Positions 1 to 7,835 of a DNA stretch of 22,123 bases are shown piece after piece. The stretch is from Bacillota bacterium (GTDB lineage Bacteria; Bacillota; Clostridia; Oscillospirales; Oscillospiraceae). The notes beneath the pieces were generated by a model. It was not told the origin of the DNA, searched no databases, and was given only the letters and a program-made list of their open reading frames with translations. The DNA is taken from positions 1 to 22,123 of the forward strand of contig JAGFXS010000005.1 of NCBI GenBank assembly GCA_017861415.1. The letters run 5' to 3'. Position 1 is the stretch's first letter; every line of letters starts with the position of its first letter. The position numbers were made by a program, and so were the translations under genes.

Positions 1-73
1 TCGCCCCTTCGGGGAGCATATTGTAGTCCGCTGCCAGTGCCCGCAGCTTTCCGGTAAATTCAGTATTCGTCAT
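1..73 (-). CDS. tilS: Probable tRNA(Ile)-lysidine synthase, N-terminal fragment cut by the window edge
   Basis: Only the first 24 codons are present. The ATG at 73-71 lies 8 bases after a GGAG and overlaps the end of dnaB by 14 bases, so the two genes are almost certainly translationally coupled. The translated start ends in YNMLPEGA. That resembles the short stretch (hNMlpeGd) which in TilS comes just before the ATP-binding PP-loop SGGxDS. TilS uses ATP and lysine to modify C34 of tRNA-Ile(CAU), so that it reads AUA instead of AUG. The PP-loop itself is outside the window, so the name is an inference from a short match; another gene cannot be excluded. Confidence 0.5.
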   Translation of the reverse strand, partial: MTNTEFTGKLRALAADYNMLPEGA

Positions 74-1424
74 CGCCGTATCTCCGCTCTAAGGTTGAAA
101 ATGCAGTAAATTCCGGCAGCCACTGGAGCTGTACCGTTCCCGTTTCGCCCCGGCGGTTCTTGGCGATGATGCACTCCGCCTGATTCCGCTGCTCTGTGTC
201 CTTGTTATAATAGTCCTCCCGGTAGAGAAACATGACCACATCTGCGTCTTGCTCGATGGCGCCGGACTCACGAAGGTCCGATAACATGGGGCGCTTATCC
301 GCCCGGGACTCATTGGCACGGGAGAGCTGGGATAGGCACAAAACAGGCACATTCAGCTCCTTGGCCATAATTTTCAGGGCACGGCTGATGTCCGACACCA
401 CCTGCTGTCGATTTTCATTCCCGTTACTGCGCCCCCCCGCCGACTGCATCAGTTGGAGGTAATCGATGACCACCAGTCCTAGGTTATCCGTGCGGCGGCA
501 TTTGGCGTTCATATCCGCCACCGATAGACTAGGGTTGTCGTCAATCAAAATGCCAGTGAGGTTCAGGGCCGCTGCGGCAGCGGTGACCTTATCCCAATCG
601 TTGTCACTGAGCTGACCTGTCACCAGGCGCTTGTTATCCACAAAGGCCTCACTGGAAATGAGGCGGGCAGCCAACTGCTCCTTGCTCATTTCCAGGGAGA
701 AAAACACCACATTCTTTCCCGAGTGTTTCCCCGCATGGAGCATGATATTCAGGGCCAGAGAAGTCTTGCCCATACCGGGCCGGGCGGCCAGCAAAACCAG
801 TTCCGAATTGTTAAGCCCAGTGAGGGCATGATCCAGATCGGGCAAACCCGTGGAAAGTCCCGGAATGGCAGAGCCGCTGGCGGCCAGCTCATTGAGCCGG
901 TCGAACACCTTCAGCAGTACCGAAGAAATATGCTCCAGACCTTTGGGATTTCTCCCCTGGCGGATGGCGTAAATCTTCTGCTCTGCGGCCTCAAGCACCG
1001 CTTGGGCACTGTCGGTCCCTTCCTGCACCAGGACAGTGAGCTCCCCCGCCGTCTCCGCGATGCGGCGCAGCAGGGTCTTGTCCTTCACGATGGCCACATA
1101 CTCCATCACATTGGCGGCGGTGGGGGTGATCTCCATGAGTTGGAGCATGTAGCTTCGAGACCGCTCCTCCTGATAGACCCCATTTTTCCGCATCTGCTCT
1201 AAGACAGTCACCGGGTCAATGGTGATGGAAAAGTTAAACATGCTGTACATGGTTTCATAGATATCTCGGTTGGCCTGAAGGTAAAAGTCCTCCGTCGTCA
1301 AAGCCTCGATTACCTCGGGAATACAGCGGGGATCGATGAGCATGGCGCCCAGCACGGACTGCTCCGCCTCAATGCTGTGGGGCATTTGCCGCAGAAGTAG
1401 CTCGTCATCCAGTCCTGATCTCAT
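60..1424 (-). CDS. dnaB: Replicative DNA helicase DnaB (DnaC of Bacillus)
   Basis: This hexameric 5'-3' helicase unwinds DNA at the replication fork and works with primase. The product is 454 residues, normal for the family. The N-terminal helical domain starts at PHSIEAEQSVLGAML. The RecA-like core carries Walker A (ARPGMGKTS, about residues 214-222), the FFSLEMS motif, Walker B (VVIDYLQLM, about 318-326), the LSQLSR motif and the arginine-finger region near SDLRESGAIEQDADVV. A GTG at 1430 is also in frame, but AGGTG sits right against it. That site lies 7 bases before the ATG at 1424, so the ATG is preferred. The gene is third in the leftward series gdpP, rplI, dnaB, an order well known in Firmicutes, and the next frame overlaps its stop codon. 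Nothing appears broken. Confidence 0.97.
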   Translation of the reverse strand: MRSGLDDELLLRQMPHSIEAEQSVLGAMLIDPRCIPEVIEALTTEDFYLQANRDIYETMYSMFNFSITIDPVTVLEQMRKNGVYQEERSRSYMLQLMEITPTAANVMEYVAIVKDKTLLRRIAETAGELTVLVQEGTDSAQAVLEAAEQKIYAIRQGRNPKGLEHISSVLLKVFDRLNELAASGSAIPGLSTGLPDLDHALTGLNNSELVLLAARPGMGKTSLALNIMLHAGKHSGKNVVFFSLEMSKEQLAARLISSEAFVDNKRLVTGQLSDNDWDKVTAAAAALNLTGILIDDNPSLSVADMNAKCRRTDNLGLVVIDYLQLMQSAGGRSNGNENRQQVVSDISRALKIMAKELNVPVLCLSQLSRANESRADKRPMLSDLRESGAIEQDADVVMFLYREDYYNKDTEQRNQAECIIAKNRRGETGTVQLQWLPEFTAFSTLERRYGDDEY

Positions 1425-1456
1425 TTCCACTCACCTGCCGTTTCTCCCTGCTGTTT

Positions 1457-1906
1457 TTAGGTTTCCTCTGTAACCACCACATAAATAGTGCCTGAAACCT
1501 CATGGCCCAGTTTGCACTTTAACTCATAGGTGCCAAAGCTCTTGATGGGGTCCTCCTGGACGATTTTACTCTTCGGCACCTGCAGGCCGAACTGGGCCTC
1601 TAGCGCGTCGGCAATCTCCTTAGAGGTTACCGCACCAAATAGACGCCCCCCGGAACCGGCCTTGGCGTGGATCTTTACCACGCTCTCCCGCAGCCGATCG
1701 GCCACCGCCTGAGCCTCCGCCTTCTCCTGGGCAATCTGTGCCGCCTTGGCCTTATCCTGCATCACCATCTTGTTCACGTTATCGGTATTGGCCGGCACTG
1801 CCAGCTTCTTGGGAAACAGAAAATTACGGGCGTATCCGTCGGACACCTCCACCATCTGGCCACGTTTTCCCTGGCCCTTCACGTCCTGCTGTAAAATCAC
1901 TTTCAT
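1457..1906 (-). CDS. rplI: 50S ribosomal protein L9
   Basis: L9 binds 23S rRNA at the base of the L1 stalk and helps keep the reading frame. The 149-residue product has the expected length. It shows the N-terminal family signature MKVILQQDVKGQGKRGQ, followed by VSDGYARNFLFPKKLAVPA. A long charged connecting helix rich in Lys, Ala and Glu (about residues 45-80) leads to a C-terminal domain beginning near VKIHAKAGSGGRLFGAVT. GAGG about 10 bases before the ATG serves as ribosome binding site. The gene lies 71 bases after gdpP and 32 bases before dnaB, with no terminator in between, so the three are probably cotranscribed. Confidence 0.97.
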   Translation of the reverse strand: MKVILQQDVKGQGKRGQMVEVSDGYARNFLFPKKLAVPANTDNVNKMVMQDKAKAAQIAQEKAEAQAVADRLRESVVKIHAKAGSGGRLFGAVTSKEIADALEAQFGLQVPKSKIVQEDPIKSFGTYELKCKLGHEVSGTIYVVVTEET

Positions 1907-1977
1907 CTGATTTGTTCCTCACTTTCTATGGTCTATAGGCAGTCTCCCCCGCCGCCGCACATCAGCGACCCCTGGGG

Positions 1978-3960
1978 TCAGCTCTCATTAAAATACCGGT
2001 CGATGGCTTCCTTCAGCCGCTTCTTGCCCTCCTCCAGGGAGATTCCCCGGAGCTGGGCACCGGCGGCAGCGGCATTTCCACCGCCGCCTAGCATCTCAGC
2101 AATTACCTGCACGTTGATATCTCCTGCGGAGCGGGCGGACAGCATCAGCTGCCCTTCCAGGGGCGCCAGCACAAAGGAGGCGTTGATCCCGGTAATGTTC
2201 AAAAGCTCGTCCGCCGCCTTGGCAGCTGTAATCCGATCCGTCTCGGTCTCCGATACCGCCACGGCGATGCCGGATCGGATCAGCTCCGCATTACCCACCA
2301 CATGGTAGCGCAGCACCGTCTTTGATAGATCGCTCTGGAAGAAACGCTTCACATCTGTGGTCTCCGCGCCGCTGCGTCGCAGGTATGCTGCCGCCTCAAA
2401 GGTACGGCTACCTGTACGCAGGGTAAAGTTCTTGGTATCTAAGATGATGCCGGCCAGAATGGCCTCCGCCTCCTGCCGCAGAAGATCCCCTGGATCTAAA
2501 ATGTGTTGAATCAAGTCCACTACCAGCTCACTGGCGGAGGAAGCATAAGGGTCCTGAAAACTAAGGGCCGTTTTGTCAATAAAAGTAGCCGCTCTGCGGT
2601 GGTGATCGATGACCACCACGCGAGACGCCTCTCGCAGCAGCTCCTCCGACTGAACCTGCTCCGGCCGATTGGTATCCACCACCAGCACAATAGAATTCTG
2701 ATCTAACTGCTCTAGGGCATCTTCTTCATCGAGAAAAACATCTTCATATTCCGACAGCTGGGCCAGTAGAGCGGCTATGTCTCCGTCGGGAGTGATCCTA
2801 TTATCCCGGAGTATATAGGTAGGCAGCCCCTTTTTGCGGGTTATGGCAGCCAGTCCGGCGCAGGCACCCATCACGTCCATGTCAGGGCTTTTGTGCCCCA
2901 TGATGATGACATTGGAAGCGCTACCCAGCAATTCCGACAGCGCCTTGGCGATCACCCGGCTTTTCACCTTGCTGCGCCGGTCAGACTCCTTGGCACGGCC
3001 GCCAACAAACTGGTATTCCTCTCGGTTCTTGATGACCACCTGGTCGCCCCCGCGGGAGAGGGCCATTTCGAGAGATAAGGTGGCACTTTGAAGCAGCTCC
3101 CGAAAGCCGGATTCGTTCCGCGCCACGCCAAATGACAGGGTGGCGGTGATACGGTTGGGGCTACGCACCTGATGGGCCGCCTCCAGAATGCTCCATTTCT
3201 CCTCCTGGAACCGAGGCAGGTCCTCTTCCTCAAAGAGGAACAGATAATGATCCCGGTCATAGCGCAGCAGAATGCCGCCGGCAGGCTCCGCCCACTGGCC
3301 GATCCGCTTGTTCAGCTCGCTCAGCAGCGCGGCACGCTCGCTTTCCTCAATGCCGCGCATCAGGTCCTCATAGTTGTCGATGAGGATTACAGCGACCACG
3401 GGTCGACTCTGCTTAAAGCGCTCCTCAACATGGGTGTAATGGCTGACTTCCACCCAATAGGTCATGGCCAGGCTGCCACTTCGGCTGTTGGTGTCGATCA
3501 GATTACCGAAGACCAGATATTGCCCCTGCCGCAGGGCCACAGGCTCTGGGCTTTGGAGCTTCCCTTCCAGGAGCCAGCGGCTTTGAAACGTGGGGATCAC
3601 ATCAGACATTTTGGTGTCAAAAAGATGATCGGGCTTCCCCGTCATAGCCAGGAACCGGTCATTGGTCCAGATAATATCATCCGTTTCCGGATGGAACAGG
3701 GCAACAGGGATGGGGGCATTCATAATCGTACCCCGGGCCGCCGCTTTGATATCCATGGTGACTGCGTCAAGATAGCGGAAGAACTCCTTCTCCCGCCGCT
3801 TTCGGGTAGCGTGCATGGGGAAGATGAGCAGCAGCACCACCGCCGCCTCCACCGCCGCCGCAATGGGGTGAAACCATAAGGTAACTGCGGCAAAAAGCAG
3901 AGCCAGCAGGAAAAAAATGCGCGCACCTTCTTCCCGGGGCATTTGTGCGTTCCGATTCAT
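1978..3960 (-). CDS. gdpP: Membrane-bound cyclic-di-AMP phosphodiesterase (GdpP/YybT, DHH-DHHA1 family)
   Basis: The enzyme hydrolyses c-di-AMP to pApA and so controls turgor, potassium and wall homeostasis. The 660-residue length and layout fit GdpP. Two membrane helices lie at about 14-30 and 32-48, followed by a PAS-like region at about 75-165. A degenerate GGDEF domain follows, with RGGDQ at 303-307 in place of the active GGDEF. The DHH core keeps its expected metal ligands: H356, D360 and D362 (GHKSPDMD), D429 (VVDTNRP), D452-H453-H454 (IDHH) and D508 (ILDTKN). The DHHA1 domain ends the protein. One oddity: the glycine loop there reads GGGGN (625-629) where the family usually has GGGH. 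The ATG is preceded by GGAAGGA at 8 bases. It is the first gene of the gdpP-rplI-dnaB series. Confidence 0.93.
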   Translation of the reverse strand: MNRNAQMPREEGARIFFLLALLFAAVTLWFHPIAAAVEAAVVLLLIFPMHATRKRREKEFFRYLDAVTMDIKAAARGTIMNAPIPVALFHPETDDIIWTNDRFLAMTGKPDHLFDTKMSDVIPTFQSRWLLEGKLQSPEPVALRQGQYLVFGNLIDTNSRSGSLAMTYWVEVSHYTHVEERFKQSRPVVAVILIDNYEDLMRGIEESERAALLSELNKRIGQWAEPAGGILLRYDRDHYLFLFEEEDLPRFQEEKWSILEAAHQVRSPNRITATLSFGVARNESGFRELLQSATLSLEMALSRGGDQVVIKNREEYQFVGGRAKESDRRSKVKSRVIAKALSELLGSASNVIIMGHKSPDMDVMGACAGLAAITRKKGLPTYILRDNRITPDGDIAALLAQLSEYEDVFLDEEDALEQLDQNSIVLVVDTNRPEQVQSEELLREASRVVVIDHHRRAATFIDKTALSFQDPYASSASELVVDLIQHILDPGDLLRQEAEAILAGIILDTKNFTLRTGSRTFEAAAYLRRSGAETTDVKRFFQSDLSKTVLRYHVVGNAELIRSGIAVAVSETETDRITAAKAADELLNITGINASFVLAPLEGQLMLSARSAGDINVQVIAEMLGGGGNAAAAGAQLRGISLEEGKKRLKEAIDRYFNES

Positions 3961-4035
3961 ATGTGATGTCCTTCCTTTATGGTCGGGCCATGCGGTAAAA
4001 CAGGCATGATACTTATAAAAAAAGAGATATCTTAA

Positions 4036-4064
4036 AGCATATCAGAAACTCTCTGCAATTACAA
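4036..4064 (-). promoter_or_regulatory. Likely sigma-A promoter of gdpP-rplI-dnaB
   Basis: Read on the minus strand, TTGTAA (4064-4059), a 17-base spacer and TATGCT (4041-4036) form a promoter with a TGA extension directly before the -10. Each hexamer matches consensus at four of six positions, and the extended -10 strengthens the call. Transcription would start near 4029, about 70 bases before the gdpP ATG. A run of seven T (plus-strand A 4017-4023) follows closely in the leader; its role is unclear. Confidence 0.45.
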
Positions 4065-4073
4065 GACACAACA

Positions 4074-4085
4074 CCCCGCAAGGGG
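4074..4085 (-). terminator. Weak hairpin after the YihY gene, possible terminator
   Basis: On the minus strand CCCC-TTGC-GGGG forms a short hairpin 25 bases after the YihY stop codon. It is followed by a T-rich stretch (TGTTGTGTCTTG). The stem has only four pairs, so termination may be incomplete. Confidence 0.3.
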
Positions 4086-4109
4086 GCTGAATTCCAAAAC
4101 CATAACCCC

Positions 4110-4913
4110 CTAGAGGCGGTCCTTGTTTCCCCTCGACATATAGGTGCTCGCCTTATGGCGTTTGTACCAGACACGGCTGACGATGTTTCCCAGTAGGAGG
4201 ACAATCCCACAGAGATACAACCACACCATCAGAACCACAATAGACATCAGGGAGCCGTACACCAGAGAGTATCGGGTGGACAAGCTGATAAACCAAGAGA
4301 AAAGAATGGACGCCGCCACCAGGGTCACTGCGGAGAGCGTGCTACCAACCACGAGGGGTGCTCGTCTGGTGTTGCGCGGCATGGCCAGGCGGGACATGGT
4401 GAGGATAAAGAGGAAAAACACCAAAAACAGCAGCAGAAAGCGCAGGCTCTGCCAAAGGGCCAGAACCTGCCGGAGATGAAACTCCTGGGCTAGAATGCCC
4501 AGCAGCCAGTCTCCGGTAACGATGACCCCGATGGACAGATAAATCGTGAGCAGAAGTCCTAAGGGAAACAGGATACTGAGGATCATACTCCATATGCCCC
4601 GGCGGGGCGGCTCGTCATAAATTCTGGCCAGCGCCCGCATGAGAGTCCGAAAGGCTGCCGAGGAGGAGGTAAAGGCCATGATTAGACCCGCCGCCAGCAA
4701 GCCTCCAGACTGACCCCCGGAAATGTAGGACAGGTAACTCCGGATCACCTCCATCCCCTCCGCTGGAAGAAAGCCCTCTAAATAGGACAAAACTTGAAAT
4801 ACAAGCAGAAAATAAGACAGGCTGGCTGCTGTTTGGGGAACCTGCTTATCAAAATACATTCCAACGCAGTCACGCAGGTATCGCACAGCCGGGGAGTTCC
4901 AAAGTTGCAGCAT
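4110..4913 (-). CDS. YihY/BrkB-family integral membrane protein
   Basis: This belongs to the YihY/virulence-factor BrkB family (once mislabelled ribonuclease BN), whose biochemical function is not settled. The family hallmark VPQTAASLSYF opens the first hydrophobic segment. About five more follow, including a long one near LGLLLTIYLSIGVIVTGDWLLG and a C-terminal pair around SLVYGSLMSIVVLMVWLYLCGIV. A basic tail (RVWYKRHK) ends the protein. The chosen ATG at 4913 follows GAGGTG at 8 bases and puts AASLSY near residue 29, as usual. An ATG at 4946, with AGGAG 10 bases upstream, is a fair alternative. The longest frame, from 5096, would overlap the divergent spoIIP coding region and is not believed. 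About 267 residues from the chosen start. Confidence 0.88.
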   Translation of the reverse strand: MLQLWNSPAVRYLRDCVGMYFDKQVPQTAASLSYFLLVFQVLSYLEGFLPAEGMEVIRSYLSYISGGQSGGLLAAGLIMAFTSSSAAFRTLMRALARIYDEPPRRGIWSMILSILFPLGLLLTIYLSIGVIVTGDWLLGILAQEFHLRQVLALWQSLRFLLLFLVFFLFILTMSRLAMPRNTRRAPLVVGSTLSAVTLVAASILFSWFISLSTRYSLVYGSLMSIVVLMVWLYLCGIVLLLGNIVSRVWYKRHKASTYMSRGNKDRL

Positions 4914-4942
4914 GAACACAGCACCTCTTTCTGATAAATCCG

Positions 4943-4971
4943 GCATATCCCAGTCTCTCCTCTCATAAAGT
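4943..4971 (+). promoter_or_regulatory. Sigma-E-like promoter of spoIIP
   Basis: GCATATC (4943-4949), a 14-base spacer and CATAAAGT (4964-4971) fit the Bacillus sigma-E pattern (KMATATT, N13-15, CATACAMT) at six of seven and six of eight positions. Sigma-E is the mother-cell factor that controls spoIIP in Bacillus. Transcription would begin near 4978, about 18 bases before the start codon. The same architecture appears before the SpoVB-like gene. Confidence 0.5.
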
Positions 4972-4985
4972 AGGGCAAACGGGAG

Positions 4986-5014
4986 ATGATAACTCATGAA
5001 ACAGAAACGGACAA
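4986..5014 (-). promoter_or_regulatory. Possible sigma-A promoter for the YihY gene
   Basis: Minus-strand TTGTCC (5014-5009), 17-base spacer, TATCAT (4991-4986). It lies inside the ribosome binding site and first codons of the divergent spoIIP. A start near 4979 would suit either proposed YihY start codon. Confidence 0.4.
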
Positions 5015-6126
5015 ACACCAAGCCCGTGAGCATCCTCCGGCGTATGGCAGCCTGTCTTCTGGCTGTTCTGGGCCTCTGGATGCTCTCTCTCACCACGCCG
5101 CCGGGCTGGCTGGCTCACTGGGGTGGAAACGCCAGGCTGGTCACCGCGGCACTAGCCACCTCCATGCCCATGCGAACCGCTGACAGCGGGGAGACAACGC
5201 CCAACAGCTGGCAGCGGATGCTCCTAGGGGAATCCGCTCTCTTATCCGGCTGGAACCGGGAGAGCCCCAACACATCCGCGCATTCAGATTCCCAAGAGGC
5301 AGAATCAGAGCCATCTCTACCCACCACCGGCTCGGAAAATATCGTGGAACGGTTTTTCCAGCCAAACCCCTCTGAGGTGTATAATCAGGCGGGTGAAGTA
5401 TACATTTTAAACAAGACAAAAAAGACTTTAGATGTGGCCGCTTTGGCCTCCGCCCCCCTAGATCTCCGATTGCCTCAGCAGGACGGACCGGAAATCCTCA
5501 TCATGCACACCCACGGCAGCGAAGCCTACGCCCAGGAGGGCACTGACGTCTACAACGAGACCGATACTGCAAGAACGACTGATACTCAATATAATATCAT
5601 AAGAGTGGGCGATGAAATAGAGCGAATTTTTACGGAGTTGGGGCTTTCTGTTCTCCATGACCGGACGCTTTACGACTATCCCTCTTATAATGGTGCCTAC
5701 GACCGCTCCAGAGAAGCAGTAGAACAGTATCTCAAGGATTATCCCAGCATTAAAATTGTCCTGGACATCCACCGGGATGCTCTGGTGGGTGAGGATGGCA
5801 CCATCTATAAGGCCGTGACCGAAATAGACGGCGTGAAAACCGCTCAGGTGCTCATGGTCATGGGCAGTGACGACGGTGGCCTTCCGCATCCCAACTGGGA
5901 CAAAAACCTTTCCCTTGCCATGCGGATCCAGCACCGGATGAACACGCTCTGGCCCGGTTTGGCCCGGCCCATTATTCTGCGATCTTCCCGGTTTAACCAG
6001 CAACTCACCGAAGGTTCTCTTCTGGTGGAGGTAGGTTCCCACGGGAACACCCTCCAGGAAGCATTGTCAGGCGCCAGAAGCTTTGCACGGGCCGCCGGCC
6101 AGGTATTTCTGGAGCTGCGGGAGTAA
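4996..6126 (+). CDS. spoIIP: Stage II sporulation protein P, engulfment peptidoglycan hydrolase
   Basis: SpoIIP is an amidase/endopeptidase that, with SpoIID and SpoIIM, thins septal peptidoglycan and drives engulfment of the forespore. The 376-residue product has an N-terminal membrane anchor (about 14-34), a variable linker, and the SpoIIP domain from about residue 130. Family motifs are clear: ILIMHTHGSEAY with its paired histidines (about 167-178), IVLDIHRDA (254-262), and the late block RFNQQLTEGSLLVEVGSHGN (332-351). Family SpoIIP usually reads HTHtSE; here it is HTHGSE, a mild change. GGGAG 10 bases before the ATG is the ribosome binding site. The gene is flanked by a divergent YihY protein and a convergent M23 peptidase, so its neighbourhood is envelope-related. 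Confidence 0.95.
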   Translation: MKQKRTNTKPVSILRRMAACLLAVLGLWMLSLTTPPGWLAHWGGNARLVTAALATSMPMRTADSGETTPNSWQRMLLGESALLSGWNRESPNTSAHSDSQEAESEPSLPTTGSENIVERFFQPNPSEVYNQAGEVYILNKTKKTLDVAALASAPLDLRLPQQDGPEILIMHTHGSEAYAQEGTDVYNETDTARTTDTQYNIIRVGDEIERIFTELGLSVLHDRTLYDYPSYNGAYDRSREAVEQYLKDYPSIKIVLDIHRDALVGEDGTIYKAVTEIDGVKTAQVLMVMGSDDGGLPHPNWDKNLSLAMRIQHRMNTLWPGLARPIILRSSRFNQQLTEGSLLVEVGSHGNTLQEALSGARSFARAAGQVFLELRE

Positions 6127-6155
6127 GTATCCCCCCGATCAACACAGAAAGCAAA

Positions 6156-6190
6156 AACACCGCCCCGGGCTTTTTGCCCGGGGCGGTGTT
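6156..6190. terminator. Strong two-way terminator between spoIIP and the M23 peptidase gene
   Basis: A perfect 15-bp stem (6156-6170 with 6176-6190) closes a five-base loop. The stem is GC-rich with A/T ends, so U-rich tails arise in both directions: TGTTTCGTTTC rightward and GGTGTTTTTGC leftward. It lies 29 bases after spoIIP and 12 bases after the convergent peptidase gene, and serves both. Confidence 0.9.
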
Positions 6191-6202
6191 TCGTTTCATG
6201 GA

Positions 6203-7624
6203 TTAGGGAAGGTACTGTTCCGGGTTCACAGCTTCGCCGTTAATGTGCACTTCGAAGTGGCAATGCTTGCCGGTGGCTCTTCCGGTGGAGCCCATGGTGG
6301 CAATGAGCTGGCCCTTTTTCACCCCATCCCCCACGGAAACATCCATGGTGGCACTGTGGGCGTAATAGGTTTCCATGCCGTTTCCGTGATCAATGACAAT
6401 CAGGTTGCCAAAGGTTCCCGAATACTCCGCCTTAGTTACCACACCGCTGTCTGCCGCGTAGATAGGCGTTCCATAGGAGTTGGCGATATCAATGGCGCTA
6501 TGGAAGGAAGATCTGCCGAAAATATAACGATAGCCAAAGGGGGAGGTAATATCTCCCGTTGTAGGCCACTGAAGGCTTCCTGTACTGTAATAGGTGGGCC
6601 GCTCCATGGTCCCCACAGCCATAACCGTCTCCGTGGGTTTGCTCAGAACCATCCGGGATCTGATTTCCTCGTACTGCACTTGCCCGTTGACGGAGGTGAC
6701 ATCGGAGTAGATCTGCTCCTGCCCTGTCTGGCCTTGGGTGATCACCCGGCGGTCTCCTTCATACATACTGGGGTCACGAACCTCCTGAACGGGGGACGGG
6801 ATCTCCCGGGTGTAGGAAATCCGATCTACGGTTCCCACGGATAGCAGTGGCGCGGTCTTTTCCACGTTCACCATCTGTCCGGTGAGAAGTCCACCCCGGG
6901 TATCCAAGTTGGGGTTGATGGCTAGGAACTCCTGCTGGGTCATTCCAAAGGATTCCGCCAGACTTGCCAGACTGTCTCCCTCCTGCACTTCATAGGCGCT
7001 CTGCACCCGGGTGTCCTGCACCAATGCTGCCCGGAATGCATCTTCCTTTAAGAAGGTGTCCTCTGCGTCAATATACTTGCGGGTGATACGGGTTTCACTG
7101 GTAAAAAACGTTTCATGGGTGTTTTCCGTATTGTACTGCTCCTGCAGGTTCAGTAACACCTGATCCAGCAGGGGTTTCTGCTCCGCTGCCCCAAGCTCCA
7201 CGCCATCCACCGAGAGGACATAGGCCTGCTTGACCTCCGGGATAGTTGCCATCAAGCTGTCTGCCAAGTGGGTGTGGGTCATCAGGCTTTCCTTGGGGGC
7301 TATGGTGAAATCATAGGCCAAGTCCAGATCCAAGGTGTAGGTCCGGCCTAGTAGCTGACTCACCTGTCCCTCTACTTGAGTTGTCACCAGTTCCGCCGCG
7401 TCGCGGCTGGATACCCGTCCCACAGGAGCCCCGTCTACTGTTAGGTTATAGCAAGGGGTGTATAAAACCAGCAGAACCGTAAAAAATCCGACGGATATGC
7501 TGGAAGCCAAAAAGGCCAGTGCACTGTGCAGGGGCGGCGCTGTGCGCAACACCCGAGTAAGCGTACCGGGTCGCCTTCGGCCCGAGGTCCCCTCACTTTT
7601 CTCCAAGCTTTGTAGCTTTGTCAT
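6203..7624 (-). CDS. Membrane-anchored murein metallopeptidase with LysM, G5 and M23 domains
   Basis: A 473-residue envelope protein. The cytoplasmic N-terminus is basic (about 1-30), followed by one membrane helix (about 36-56) and a mixed extracytoplasmic region (60-205). A LysM peptidoglycan-binding domain follows (YEVQEGDSLASLAESFGM, about 211-254), then a G5 domain (about 258-338) and an M23/LytM peptidase (about 358-470). The zinc ligands H375 and D379 (HSAID) and H456 (HCH) are present, as are the catalytic-region histidines H423 (YAH) and H454, so the enzyme should be active. M23 enzymes cut cross-bridges or stem peptides in peptidoglycan. The ATG follows GGGAG at 11 bases. It converges with spoIIP across a shared terminator. 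A sporulation or growth role cannot be told from sequence. Confidence 0.93.
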   Translation of the reverse strand: MTKLQSLEKSEGTSGRRRPGTLTRVLRTAPPLHSALAFLASSISVGFFTVLLVLYTPCYNLTVDGAPVGRVSSRDAAELVTTQVEGQVSQLLGRTYTLDLDLAYDFTIAPKESLMTHTHLADSLMATIPEVKQAYVLSVDGVELGAAEQKPLLDQVLLNLQEQYNTENTHETFFTSETRITRKYIDAEDTFLKEDAFRAALVQDTRVQSAYEVQEGDSLASLAESFGMTQQEFLAINPNLDTRGGLLTGQMVNVEKTAPLLSVGTVDRISYTREIPSPVQEVRDPSMYEGDRRVITQGQTGQEQIYSDVTSVNGQVQYEEIRSRMVLSKPTETVMAVGTMERPTYYSTGSLQWPTTGDITSPFGYRYIFGRSSFHSAIDIANSYGTPIYAADSGVVTKAEYSGTFGNLIVIDHGNGMETYYAHSATMDVSVGDGVKKGQLIATMGSTGRATGKHCHFEVHINGEAVNPEQYLP

Positions 7625-7835
7625 TCAGTAAGTTACTCCCTTCAGGAGATAATTTATGATTTGCTTCAAAAAATAACAGTTCCGTTAAAACAATTACAAT
7701 TTAGTTACATTCGTTATGATACACAGTTTTCTTCCCTCCGTCAATCTTTTTTTGTCGCTTTGAGGAATTTTTTACCTCCTTCTGTGACCGGATTCCTTTG
7801 CGTTCGCAATTTTATGACGGATTTTAAAAAAACTA

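Noticed and set aside
723-1202. 159-codon rightward frame opposite dnaB
   Set aside because: Antisense shadow of dnaB with low-complexity His, Gly and Gln content.
1967-1979. GACCCCTGGGGTC palindrome at the end of gdpP
   Set aside because: The centre leaves no loop for a stable hairpin and no U tract follows; probably chance overlap with the stop region.
3172-3879. 235-codon rightward frame opposite gdpP
   Set aside because: It is antisense to a clearly conserved gene, has no ribosome binding site and resembles no protein; high GC makes such frames common.
4914-5096. N-terminal extension of the YihY protein into spoIIP
   Set aside because: It overlaps divergent spoIIP codons, lacks family similarity, and good ribosome binding sites exist at 4913 and 4946.
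5458-6042. 194-codon leftward frame opposite spoIIP
   Set aside because: Covers the conserved SpoIIP motifs on the other strand; no start signal or recognisable domain.
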